A stretch of DNA of 64,000 nt from Epiperipatus broadwayi. Taxonomy: Eukaryota > Onychophora > Udeonychophora > Euonychophora > Peripatidae. The translations under genes were made by a program, and so were the position numbers. Location: NCBI GenBank assembly GCA_028023455.1, contig JAQFVV010012511.1:620001-684000 (forward strand), written 5' to 3'. Of this stretch, positions 37,514 through 48,829 are shown piece after piece; position 1 is the first letter of the stretch, and each line of letters opens with the position of its first letter. Under the pieces are notes generated by a model. The model searched no databases. It had not been told where the DNA came from and saw nothing but the letters and a program-made list of their open reading frames with translations.

Positions 37514-38835
37514 TTTTCAAAACTATATATATCCCATCTGTGCTTCCCTGACCACCAAAAACCCACACATCATCATCTTGTCTGACACCTATTTCTGACT
37601 GACCAACTGATTTGCTTTTTACCCTGCTCTATTATGCTTTACAAATACAAAAAAAAATGTTTATTAATACCCTCATTTGATGAATTACACAACAATAATC
37701 TATATAGTGCATGTCTCTCTGTAATAGCCCAAATTATATATTCATCCATTCTCCTAAAGATCTGACAGATATTGACAGTCCACAGAATGACTAGCAGTTC
37801 ACAATCACGAGACAAATAAAAGAATTCAGTCACTGCACTACAATCACACAATGCATCTCGAGCAGTCAGAAGATCATCCCAATTCGATCACTATTAACTA
37901 CCACAACCCTTGATTGAATGATGCAAACTCTGTTGCAATAAAAGAAGTATTAAGTCTTAGGGGCTAAAATAGATAAACTATGCCTTGCTCTCTCTCTCTT
38001 GGAGTCTTATATGGCAAGTATCAAGGAATGCCCTGCTTATTATAGGCTACAGAAAACTAAGCCTTGCTCTCTGTCTTGGGGACTTATAGGCTGTTATCAT
38101 GGTAGGACTACTGTTAACTGCTTCATAACTTATAAACTGGGTTGGAAAACTATGCCATGCTCTCTCTCTTGGAGTCTTATAGGCTGATATCATGGCAGGA
38201 CTGCTGTTAACTGCTTCATGATAAAATAAAGATAACTTATAAATTGGGTTGGAGCAGTGAATGGGTTTGATCATTCATGGGTTACACGAATACATAGCAT
38301 TCTCAAGGCAATGACAAAACTCTCCACTCATCATCAAAACTGCAATCTAACCAACCAAACTCCAACGATCAAATATCCAATCCAACCTCCAAAATCATAG
38401 ACTTTTTACAAAATGAACTCCCCAAACACACATGAGACTACTATCCCATAATTCATCACTATTACTATGCCTATCCTATCTGGCAATAAATCATTTTAAT
38501 GTTCCAAAAAAATTCTATTATTTACCCACCTCTGTCTTAAGTTGTGATATACTATTGATATACTATCCATTTTTCAAAATTGAGAAAACAAAACTAAGCT
38601 GTTTTATGGTTGTACCCATTTTATCATCATCAATGAAAAATTAAATCATATTAAACATCATCACACACAAATCAAAAATGAGACTATATGGCTAAGACAA
38701 TTTTGTAAGTCAAAAAAAAAAAATTTTTACTGAAAAAAAAAATTTACTAAAAAAAAAATTTCTCTCTTTTTTACCACACATCTCCCGTCATTCTATAGAC
38801 TCCCTTTTTATGTCAGGTATATGGTAACATTTCAT
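37514..38835 (-). other. 5' leader of the giant-LTR element
   Basis: About 1.3 kb between the 5' LTR and the first ORF, without a good reading frame. It includes degenerate tandem copies of a roughly 100-bp unit at about 37981-38255 (units contain cttgctctct, cttataggct, atcatgg and ctgttaactgcttcat). The small frames on both strands here are products of that repeat. Confidence 0.55.
37981..38255 (-). repeat. Leader minisatellite, about 100-bp unit
   Basis: Two good copies (about 38060-38150 and 38152-38250) and a worn one before them share ttataggct, atcatgg-aggact and ctgttaactgcttcat in order. Confidence 0.7.
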
Positions 38836-38853
38836 GCCCAAGTTGGGCATCCA
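38836..38853 (-). promoter_or_regulatory. Putative tRNA primer-binding site
   Basis: On the minus strand, one base after the 5' LTR end TTACA, the sequence is TGGATGCCCAACTTGGGC. It starts with the TGG that pairs with tRNA CCA and resembles the lysine-tRNA type site with one base inserted. It is also part of a palindrome (atgcccaa-g-ttgggcat, 38834-38850), so its role as a PBS is probable, not certain. Confidence 0.5.
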
Positions 38854-38854
38854 T

Positions 38855-41800
38855 TGTAACAAAAATAAACTGTGATCATTGTAACTAAATTAAAGTTGAT
38901 CAATGTCCATTGTAACATTATTAAAAGATCACAAGGATTATAATATATTATTTAGCTCAATAAACGACTGAGTTATCAATCATATTAAGGGGTCATTGGA
39001 TTAAATGAAACATATTTCTATAATTAGATTTCTAAAGATATAATATCAATAATTATGAAACAATAATGCCTGGAGACTAGTCATTTCAGGTGTCTGGCCT
39101 ATTTCAAACCCTAGTTATGCAGGCATTGTATTTCCATTAACAAGTATAAACTATAAACAAATTATTAAGAACAAGTTATTTTAATTCAGGAAATAACATC
39201 AGTGTATGAGTACACTGGTGACTCAATAAAATATCTTCTCAGGTATACCAGACGTAGATTTTATCCACTTTCATCTCTTGGTTTGATGTCAAGTGCATAT
39301 TTAAATGAATAACAAGTGAATATGGTCTAGCAGGGCACCACTAGATTATCTGAATCTAGACACAGTTATATCTTATAACCTTTCATATGTACCGGGTTTG
39401 AATCCCTTTTTAGTACTTTATTTCTAATAAAAATGGAAGATTTTGCTTTTAGAGCCATATCACTGTATGCACTAATATTTAGGTAAGCATAAAACATCTT
39501 TAAACTAAAGTGGAGTATATAAATTTCTTTAGACAGAAATCATTTCCCAGATCTTAACCTAATAAATGCGTTTCAATATCTTTATAAGTTTTACTAGCTC
39601 AGATTATATTATTAATTTAGGATAGCAATTCACTCATCCTTGCATGAAATAGATGATGGGATGGTGGTTATTACAATTTTTCACAAATGTCAACTAAATA
39701 CCATGAAATCACTATTTATTTAAGAACTTTAAACATTTATCTATCTCATTAAGTAAAACGTGATGATGACGATGATAACGATAATGGTTTCAACTACAGC
39801 TTTAGGACCAAGTCCAATCATAAACCTAATATTTTATAAAGAAATTAATAATTATTGCTTAATCTTAGTATATCTAGTTGGAACTTAAATAGCTAATATT
39901 CAACCATTGATGATCAATGATCACAACCAATAAAAAAATACTCTCAAAGAAATATATATACGTTTAATAAAACAAATTAACATTTATTAATGCATTATTA
40001 ATATCTACATGAAAATTTATAGATAAACATGAAAATTTATTTGAATAATAATAATTGATTATATGGCAATCTTCAGATTAATTTGAAGTTCTTCCCTCTT
40101 TCCCGTCAAATGTATATTGTATTAAATTGGGTAACTGATTTGTTAAAATTTTCCATCCACAAGAAAATATTTCATTTAAAAAAAATATTCACACATTGGC
40201 ACACATACTTTATAATCTAACATATAAAGCAGAATGATAAAAAAAAATGTTAGTGACATTGGAAAGAGTAAGTTTGTTAGAAACAAGTTTTAAAGTACCT
40301 TTTTCTCCCCCTCCCTTCTAAGCTCCGAAATGCTATACTTTAACTTAAAAGAAAATCTAATATTTTTAATACCGCCTATTTTTTTTTTACATTCACACAC
40401 CATTACATATATGCAACAAGTATTATTATATTATGTATGTGCATGTTTTATCCCCATAATAACAAAAATATTATTTAAAACAAAATTATAATAATATAAA
40501 AAAAAATATGTTACATATTAATAATATTTCATAACTTTAGGTTAATAGACAATCATAATTTTAGTACATATAAAATCATTAATGAAGCTTATGTTTATCG
40601 ATATTAAGAAATTCTTGGTTTCAATTGATCTTGGTTGTTTTAAAAGTTCTTTAAACAAAAATATACCACTCTGTTGCTAAAATTTTACTAAGTCTCTGAT
40701 ATTATAAAGAAAATATATAAAAAAATTTATACTACCAGTTCTATTCTTTGTAGCGACTTCCAATGAGTCAAATTTATCTTGTTTAATGTCTATATTTTTG
40801 CAGCTACCATTTCCGTTTTACTTTGGAACAATCTTTCTTGAGGTGTATAATTATTTGATGATGATGATTTTATTGAGGTTATTTGCTTTAGTGGACAATT
40901 TGGAAATCATTATATTAACTTTTCTTCTCTTCCTGTCAAGCATGATTCTGTTAGTGGATGAAGTACAGCAGTTGTTTTCACATTTATAATTTTCTTGGGT
41001 TTAAACTCAGTTACTGGATTTAATTGAACTTGATGATTTAACATTTATCTGTAGATTAATCGTTTTTTTTTTGATCGCCTTCAAATGCAGGTGAATTGTT
41101 TCTTTTTTCTATTTAAAAACATCTTATTTCTCTCGGTCAGTAAGAAGGTATAGAATATTATAATTTCAGACAAGACATTTCCTTTTTTTTCTTTATATGA
41201 TGCGCTGGCTGGATGGTCTGGGCAACAGACGAGACATATATTAATTTTCTTACCCCACCATTCTTATATCTTCAATCCTCAAAAGAAAAAAATTAATAAA
41301 AAAAAAATTTTTTTTGATTGAGATTTTTGTTGAGTTAAAAACGCTTGTCCTTTTAGTTTCAATATTTTTAAAAGTCTCTATAATAATTCAACTGATTTTC
41401 CAGACTGCTTTTATATCCAATTTTTTTCTATTTTTGACCACTTCTTTTAATTAGATTTATAACTTATTTTCAACCAAATCGTTTTTTAGCTGGTTAGTAC
41501 TAAAAATCTCACTATCCTGATTTTTAGACAAACTTTTGTTTTGGAGGAAAAAATAGACTTAATCCCTTTTCTTCACATATGTAACAACTAAATTTGAGCT
41601 TCTTTCTTTTGATCTCAAGATGAGACATTTTTTAAATTAGACTTCTCACATCGTCTCTAAGTTTTTCTGATCAACCCTTATAATACAAAAAAAAATTGCT
41701 GAGTCAAAACAAAATAATTTAACAGATTTAACCCTTTTTCAATATATAATAAATGTAAATTTATGTATGTAATATATCCAAGCACACACTGCCATTATTC

Positions 41801-42321
41801 AAATCATTTATAAACTGGCTGACTAAAATAATCTGAATGATTTTTTTTTTTTCTAGAAATTTATAATTTTAATATCCAAATTTAAATTCTTAACCTTCAA
41901 ATCCCCAACTATAATCATTTTGAAACCCCAAATTACAATCGTAGAAAAACAAGAATAGAAACAGATAATAATAAAATAGAAATAGAATAAAATATTAGAA
42001 TTTAGCAAATGTAGGTTAGCTTTGAAGAGAGTTTAATATTTGAAATATACAACAACAATTAAATAGCTTACACACACACTGCCTATACATATGTATTACT
42101 CTTTTTGAGTTTTCTATCAACACACAAACAAATAAAGAATATAACTGTTGTCCCACTCTTTTTCTGTCTCAAGCTTTTAAAACTTGATTTTGTAGGGTTT
42201 AAACTTGGATGCCCTACAGCTTCATTTACTATATATAAAAATGTGATAATGATTTTTGTTCCACATTTTCTTTCATGCACATTACTACAAATTTAGCTAA
42301 TGACTAAATTGTAATGGCACA
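38855..42321 (-). repeat. 5' LTR of the gag-only element
   Basis: 3467 bp, starting TGTAACAAAAATAAACTG and ending ggcaca on the plus strand, aligned along its whole length with 31419-35044. It lacks about 80 bp present near 31527-31612 in the partner. Confidence 0.88.
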
Positions 42322-45300
42322 ATATATATATATATTTATTTATTTATGAATATAATAATTTATTTATTTTTATGTTGTTGTTTGTTTATTTAACTGACCC
42401 AGCTGGTATTATATACCCTTGGGTACACAGCAGAATGGCATAGCAGACTGGATTTGAATCTATGTGAGATTATCCCAATACCTATTTGTTATATTTCATT
42501 TATATAGACCTTTGTTAAACTTAACATATCGATTCTATTTCTATTCAGGCCTAATGATCCATGATGTTGCTGTTAGTACCATATTATACAAAAATGATGA
42601 TTAAATTGTTTTGTTTGATATCAATTAATACTGCATGAATCCAATCATTTTTATTTTTAATAAATCAATATGAGCAGCTTTTGAACGTCTTTTAAGAACA
42701 TATTTACATCCAATAATTATGAAAAATTTTTAGGTCTATTAACAAGATATACAGGATTAATATATAAGATACGTAAACATAAAACAGTTTACTAATAGGA
42801 ATTGTGGAATATACTTTTATCAGCCAATGATTCAAATACATGTGCTAACTGACACATACTGTTTTTAAATTCAAATTTATATAATCATACAATTATTCAT
42901 AGGGCTGGCTTTTTAATTCTTAAAATTGTTCCAATTCACTACTTCTAATTTTAAATTATAAATTATGAAACTAGATTCAGTTTCTATTATATATATATAT
43001 ATATATATATAAGACCACTATCCAATATAAAAATATTGGCCTATATCCTGTGGTTATTCATTGAATAAGTATAATTATCTCAGCATAATTTAACAATGTG
43101 CCAAATTCAAACAAGCAAGTCATATTTGTAATAAATTAAGCATGTGGTGAATTGCTTAGGAAGTTATATGATATTTGAGCACCCTAGAGATAGACTGAGA
43201 ATTTAACAGCTCTATTTATTTTATCTGAACCAGGTTTTTTTTTTTACGTTATTCAGTTGAAAATTGATCTTGGAACTTTTATTTTAGAGTCCTGTCTTAA
43301 ACTGCATAAGATATTTTTGTAATAAATAAATATAATTGTAATATAGCTTCCACTTCTGTCCAAAGCTTGATTCCATATTACTTGGGTAAAAACCTTCATA
43401 TCAATGTGTTTGAATGCATCATTCTTTAAAAGATCTACCTATTCCTCACCAGCTAATATTTATTCATATTTTGCATTGCTGAATAGTGTATGCAGTAAGT
43501 AATAGTTGCTCACCAAGAATTGATTTGGAATTCAAAAGAATGTTAGCTATCTGAATTTGGTTCACTCAGATTTTTAATGAACATTTATCTGATAATATAA
43601 ACCTCCAAATACTAACACAATTTTTGTTCTCTTTAATAATCATTTTATTCTAGCATATATGATAATCTATTACGTAAAAATTATATTAAAAATCCAAATT
43701 ATTAATGGACTTTCCAAAAGCTTATTGTTACCTCCAACATTATTTACAATTTGCATCGATTCTTTATTGTGGAAAATTTGAAGAACTTTTTTCCTTAAGT
43801 AAGTTATCCTTAATTGGAAAAAATATCAGCCCTTGAATGTATAAATGATGTTATGATTATTACAAAAGGTATTTCAATTTTATAATTTATGGAATCACTA
43901 ATTTAAAAAATTTACCTATGTGCCAATTATTTATTAGAAAATCTTTTTTTTTTTTCAATCTTTTCAAATTTATAAATTTTTTTGGTTATCCTGATATGTA
44001 TCCTTGTAGTTAATAAAATCATAAGATACATATTTATCTATCTATAGAAAATAGTTTTTAATGCACTTGTTAATAGTATTTGGCAGTTGATTTACCATAG
44101 TGCACAATTGCAAATTATAACTATTCCAGAAATAAACAAAGCCATATTAGTCTACTTTTAAGACATTCCTATTAAAATATTAGAGTTGTGAAAACTCTTA
44201 TCTCATGTGAATACCATTGGAATGGTGTATCTTTTGTACAGTATCTTAGTATGTACCTTTTCTAAGGATGCGCAAGTCTCATTCAAGTTTTGGCATACAA
44301 GGTTTCTATCATAATATTTTCTACACTACTAAGTTATCTTTTCTTATAAAGTAGGATTGACATACACAACATTTTTTGATATTTTGGCCATCAAGAGGAT
44401 AAATGATATGATGTATAATTTTTTCTTCCAAAATTTGGTTTATTTTGCAAATCTGGATTGGAAGCCAACATAATAAAATATATGTTTATAAAAACCATCA
44501 CAAAAATATTGAAATTAAATTCATTTATGGTTATTTTCTATGGTAATTTTTTTTAACAATCAGAAATTTTAATCAAGTGGTAGAACTTATATGCTCTGTA
44601 AGATTGTGGACAAACACTAATACATAATGAATATATTCTTTTCCTTCAAAGCAAAACCTTAAGCAGATTTTAAAATAATTCTTTAATCTCACTAGTAAAA
44701 GGAAGATAAGAGCTGCACTCTTTCTATTAAGTTTCATTTGGTTTAATTCCATTATATTTTTCGAGCTAAATAATCAGTATTTATCATATTTCTATGATTA
44801 TTTGTACAAAAAGTATTGCTGAGACCTCAAGTATACATCCATTATAGATAAGCTATGGCTTTTAAAGGGAACCTATTTTCCTGAATTAAATAATAAAATG
44901 TATTTATAATATAGTATTATACTAACCATCTATTGTAAGTATCTTATTTTTATCATGATATCACATTCTAAAAATCAAGTTGGTAATCTGAAAGGTAAAA
45001 TTTTAGTTCACCACTAACAAATATAGTTCCACCTTAGCTAAAATAAAACTCATTAATATTTAACCATCTAAAATTTGACAACTTATTACCTAAAAAAAGA
45101 AACAAGCAAAAACTCACTATACGTATTGCCACTCAGAAATGGTGATTGTGTGATGTTTATTCGCTTATTAACTTATTACCTATTAAATGCTTGATTAATA
45201 TGTTTAATTATTTTAACTAAGTTTTTTTTATGTATCTTCGATCTTGTACTCATAAAAAAAAAGGATGTCTATAAAAGTATATTGTCTTTTATCATAATAC

Positions 45301-45395
45301 ATATATGTATATTTTGAATCATAAGTAATTTTATTTTCTCATAAAATTTATTCCATTTTTATTCTTTTCTTGACATCCAATCTATTTTGTCCATA
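42322..45395. other. 3' part of CIP2A intron 1
   Basis: AT-rich; a TA/TTTA simple repeat at 42322-42370 and a (TA)n at about 42990-43010. A tggcatagcag / ggatttgaatc pair near 42437-42460 looks like tRNA-type boxes but with too little space between them. No gene seen. Confidence 0.45.
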
Positions 45396-45398
45396 CTT

Positions 45399-45932
45399 AA
45401 ACGTTTGGGTTGAAAAGATAGATGATTCATCCTATCTTTTAACAAAGACTTTATCTTGTGTTTGGAAAGTGAGAGTATTCATTTATATAGTTAAATCTAC
45501 AAAGTGTATGTGCATTAGCGTATTGGCTTATTAATATTACAGTTTATAAAAACATAGTGCTATATAAAATAAATATCTTATTTACATATGTTTAATTTAA
45601 TAAGAATGACATATTGTAAATTCTAGAAATTTTGCAAGCATCATTCATTTAGGCATAGTAAAAAGTAATTTAAAAGTGATCGATTAACATCTGCACGCTC
45701 TCATTTCCAAATACTAGAGATTTGCCCATATATAAATGTTTGGGTCGAAAAGATAGATGATTCATCCTATCTTTTCACAAAGACTTTATCTTGTGTTTGG
45801 AAAGTGAGAGTATTCATTTATATAGTTAAATCTACAAAGCGCATGTTCATTAGCTTATTGGCTTATTAATATTACAGTTTATAAAAACATAGCATTATAT
45901 AAAATAAATATCTTATTTACATATTTTAATTT
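45399..45932 (+). repeat. Direct repeat, about 195 bp copies at 335-bp spacing
   Basis: Copies 45399-45595 and 45734-45930 share gaaaagatagatgattcatc, ctttatcttgtgtttggaaa, gtgagagtattcatttatat and ttacagtttataaaaacata in order, with few differences. The second copy ends about 180 bp before exon 2. Confidence 0.8.
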
Positions 45933-46111
45933 TGTTTATGATTTGTGTTTAACACATTCAATAATGGTATGTGCAAATTATTAAAAATATTTATATTGAG
46001 ATATATTTTTAAAACAAAACCACACACTAATATATTAATGTTTGTTTTGATAATTATATAATACAAATATTTTCACTAAATTTTTTTTTTTTTTTTTTTT
46101 TAATGTTCAAG

Positions 46112-46271
46112 CTTCTTCAAGCTTTGACAAACAGAGGAAATAATTTGAAGTTTTTCAATGCTAAACATGTTATTCCTATGGAATTATTGGCAAGCCTGGC
46201 AGACATTGTGATTCATGCTGATGTTCAAAGTAGCTTGGCTAGTAAAATCATGACTATTTTTCAAAATCTTG
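46112..46271 (+). CDS. CIP2A: CIP2A-like protein, second coding exon
   Basis: The acceptor ...ttcaag|CTT follows a long T-tract; this is the AG that keeps phase 0 with exon 1. The exon has 53 full codons and one extra base before the donor CTTG|gtaaaa (phase 1). The peptide includes LKFFNAKHVIPMELLASLAD and then IVIHADVQSSLASKIMTIFQ. In human CIP2A the matching part has LTRLF, a xxILxxExLxxLVxLL helix, and a final helix SASLILSIIGLLSQLA, with the same spacing. The G left over at the end would be completed to Ala by GC in the next exon, as in human. These are the first armadillo-like helices. The next exon was not found before 64000. Confidence 0.78.
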
Positions 46272-46720
46272 GTAAAAATTATTAACAGTATATTTTAAAT
46301 TGTGAATAATGAAGGCTACAATGTGAAGGAAAGTCAGAAAATAGATTATAAATTTACAAAATTATAATGTATATGATATAACTATAAAAGAATAATTTCT
46401 GATGATATCAATACATTTGTCCCAATCACTTTATTCGCTCATAAAACCAGCAACATAACATTTCATTGATCTATTATTTCAACTATTAGTAACTTTCTAT
46501 ATCCGTTATAAATTATGGCATAAATATTTTTTGCTACAAACAGGAATATTTTTTAAATAAATTTCTTTACAAAAAGCCTTTATGCAATCCATATCTCAAA
46601 TAACATAACTATTACAATTATTGAAATGATCTATTGAACATGTGTTTATATTAATCAAAGCTATATAATGTAGAATAATATCTCATTACACAATATCGGG
46701 AATTTCTATATATAGAAGGC
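46272..46720. other. Start of CIP2A intron 2
   Basis: AT-rich with no recognisable element. Intron 2 runs past the window end, at least 17.7 kb. Confidence 0.5.
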
Positions 46721-46721
46721 T

Positions 46722-47025
46722 TATGTCTAAAAAATTTTTATTCAATACCTTTTCATACTTTTATGAACTCATGTTTTACTCATTTATAATTTCCTTCTAA
46801 TCTATAATTATCAAATCATTATACCTAAAAACTTTTTATCCAATACTTTTTCATACTTTTATGAACTCATATGTTTTATCTATTCATAATTTTCTTCTAA
46901 TCTATAATCATCAAATTATTATGTCTAAAAACTTTTCATCTGATATCTTTTTATACTTTTATGAATTCACCTTCTTTTCCCATTCATAATCCCCTTCTAA
47001 TTTATAATCATCAAATCATTATCCC
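46722..47025 (+). repeat. Minisatellite, three copies of a 100-bp unit
   Basis: Units start near 46722, 46821 and 46921, each beginning (t/c)ctaaaaa-ttttt and containing cttttatgaa(c/t)tca, ttcataat and tctataat(c/t)atcaaat(c/t)att. Divergence is modest. Non-coding. Confidence 0.85.
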
Positions 47026-47342
47026 AGCTCTTGCTGACACATTCCTTTTCTTCTATTGTATTTTAATGAAAGGTTTTTTTCCCCCCATCATATTTAAAAC
47101 AAAAAAATCTCTTCTTTTTCTTTCTCTTCATTTTAAGTTTTTTCAACTCTCAATACAATTTAAATCAGTCTCTTTTTCAACATTTTACATTCCATAAATA
47201 AATAATTATTCTTTTCATTTTAACATTAACTACATTTACGAGTTTAAATTTTTATTTCACTTTGGCATCTTTTCTTGCTATCCAAACTTTCTAATATTAT
47301 CACATATTTTATATTTTGTGTATTTTTTATTTTTATATAACT
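47026..47342. other. AT-rich spacer
   Basis: No gene seen; the open frame spanning 46961-47197 is partly minisatellite and lacks any domain. Confidence 0.45.
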
Positions 47343-47416
47343 ATAATACAAAATAACAATTCGTCAATTGTTAATACAGAGTTTAATATAAATAAATAAA
47401 AACAAATAATATTTCC

Positions 47417-47450
47417 AAGCGCTTTCAACTCTTACGAGTCCTTATCAAGG
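47417..47450 (-). ncRNA. Degenerate hammerhead-like motif in the Penelope 3' tail (left)
   Basis: Reverse complement of the motif at 48791-48829, with GAAAGCGC in place of GAAAGTGC. Same stem and loop. Confidence 0.4.
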
Positions 47451-47477
47451 CAATGTAAACAATTCTATTTCTCCTAG

Positions 47478-48109
47478 GTGATGAATCTAATATTTCATTG
47501 TATTGGCCAGGAACAACTAATCGGAAAACTGGTTAATTTTGAATTCATAGCACAAGATGAATTTTGTATAATATATGATTCTTTAATCTTGCGTTTTTTA
47601 TCATGTGTTTCATTCATTAATATTGTAAAATCTTTTGGATTACGTATATGGCCTATATTATTTTGGTGAACATAAAAAGCTGAATAAACTGTATCATCTT
47701 CTCTTGCTCTATTATAAGTATATTTATGTTGTTGAAGGTGGTATTTAATGTTTGTTTTGGTTTCTCCAACATATATTGCACTACAATTTATTTATGGGCA
47801 TCTAATAGAGTATACAACACTGCTTTTATCCTCCTTATTTATAATTTCCTTAGAATTATTTATTAACCTATTAAGGTTAGGTGGAGTTCTCCATGCCAAT
47901 CGAAAATCTTGACTTAAAACGTTTATTATATTTTTATTAATATTGGGAATAAAAGCTAATGACATCCATGGTTTATTATTCATATTTATATGGACACTAT
48001 TATGACGTTGTTTATAATGCTTCAATACAGTAGATAATAGCATTTGTTTATTATAACCCACTTGTATTAAATCTTGCATATAACATTTTATATTATCTTT
48101 CATAAACAT
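47478..48109 (-). pseudogene. Penelope-like C-terminal RT/linker and GIY-YIG, left copy
   Basis: The minus-strand frame from 48109 begins MFMKDNIKCYMQDLIQVGYN, passes KPWMSLAFIPNINKNI and QDFRLAWRTPPNLNRL (the Penelope linker pattern), and stops right after SVVYSIRCP (47792) in the first strand of the GIY-YIG domain. The rest of the domain (AIYVGETKTNIK, then NPKDFTI and KESYII) continues in frame to 47478 after that stop. It keeps Arg where the right copy has a stop. GIY-YIG is the endonuclease that opens target DNA in these elements. Confidence 0.72.
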
Positions 48110-48171
48110 TTCATTTGAACACAGTCGTTAATTACGTGTTAAAAAAGATAATATAAAATGTTATATGCAAG

Positions 48172-48746
48172 ATTTAATACAAGTGGGTTATAATAAACAA
48201 ATGCTATTATCTACTGTATTGAAGCATTATAAACAACATCATAGTAGTGACCATATGGGTATGAATAGTAAACCATGGATGTCATTAGCTTTTATTTCTA
48301 ATATTAATAAAAATATAATAAAAGTTTTAAGTCAAGATTTTTGATTGGCATGGAGAACTCCACCTAACCTTAATAGGTTAATAAATAATTCTAAGGAAAT
48401 AATAAATAAGGAGGATGAAAGCAGTGTTGTATACTCTATTAGATGCCCACAAATAAATTGTAGTGCAATATATGTTGGAGAAACCAAAACAAACATTAAA
48501 CGCCTTCAACAACATAAATATACTTATAATAGAGCAAGAGAAGATGATACAGTTTATTCAGCTTTTTATGTTCACCAAAATAATACAGGCCATATATGTA
48601 ATCCAAAGGATTTTACAGTATTAATGAATGAAACACATGATAAAAAACGCAAGATTAAAGAATCATATATTATACAAAATTCATCTTGTGCTATGAATTC
48701 AAAATTAACCAGCTTTCTGATTAGTTGTTCCTGGCCAATACAATGA
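48172..48746 (+). pseudogene. Penelope-like C-terminal RT/linker and GIY-YIG, right copy
   Basis: Reading starts in the inner arm (MQDLIQVGYN near 48164), continues through KPWMSLAFISNINKNI, meets a TGA at about 48342 (QDF*LAWRTPPN), and then stays open to the natural stop at 48744-48746. The GIY-YIG domain is whole: VVYSIRCP, AIYVGETKTNIKRLQQHKY, AFYVHQNNTGHICNPKDFTV and KESYIIQNSSCAMNSKLTSF. The stop is in a different place from that of the left copy, so the lesions arose after the pair formed. Confidence 0.75.
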
Positions 48747-48790
48747 AATGTTAGATTCATCACCTAGGAGAAAATAGAATTGTTTACATT

Positions 48791-48829
48791 GCCTTGATAA
48801 GGACTCGTAAGAGTTGAAAGTGCTTGGAA
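48791..48829 (+). ncRNA. Degenerate hammerhead-like motif in the Penelope 3' tail (right)
   Basis: cTTGATAAG (48793-48801) then stem gactc / loop gtaa / gagtt (48802-48815) then GAAA (48816-48819). This is the order of the hammerhead core, with the CUGAUGA box altered. Penelope-like elements are known to carry hammerhead ribozymes in their terminal repeats. The mirror copy is at about 47417-47450. Confidence 0.4.

Larger units (their letters stand above)
31419..42321 (-). mobile_element. 10.9-kb LTR element with giant LTRs and gag-type coding only
   Basis: Direct repeats 31419-35044 (3626 bp) and 38855-42321 (3467 bp) both run TGTAACAAAAATAAACTG to aatggcaca, i.e. TGTG...TTACA on the coding (minus) strand. 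The internal region is 3.8 kb. On the minus strand, a primer-binding-like site (38836-38853) follows the 5' LTR and a polypurine tract, AAAGGGGGGGAATG (35046-35059), precedes the 3' LTR. Coding sequence is a coiled-coil ORF and a gag domain; no RT, RNase H or integrase is visible. TATAT lies on the left edge (31414-31418) and right after the right LTR, a possible 5-bp target duplication, though the surroundings are AT-repeats. LTR copies differ at scattered sites, so the insertion is not brand new. Confidence 0.85.
29691..46111 (+). other. CIP2A: Intron 1 of the CIP2A-like gene (16.4 kb)
   Basis: Donor gtaaac at 29691; acceptor at 46111 after a run of about 23 T and then aatgttcaag. Phase 0. 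It carries a 606-bp MITE and an 10.9-kb LTR element that together make up about 70 percent of its length, plus a 335-bp-period duplication near its 3' end. The LTR element is antisense to the gene. Confidence 0.72.

Noticed and set aside
42397-42470. tRNA-like boxes near 42437-42460 (possible SINE)
   Set aside because: Only about a dozen bases separate the two boxes, too few for a tRNA or SINE head.
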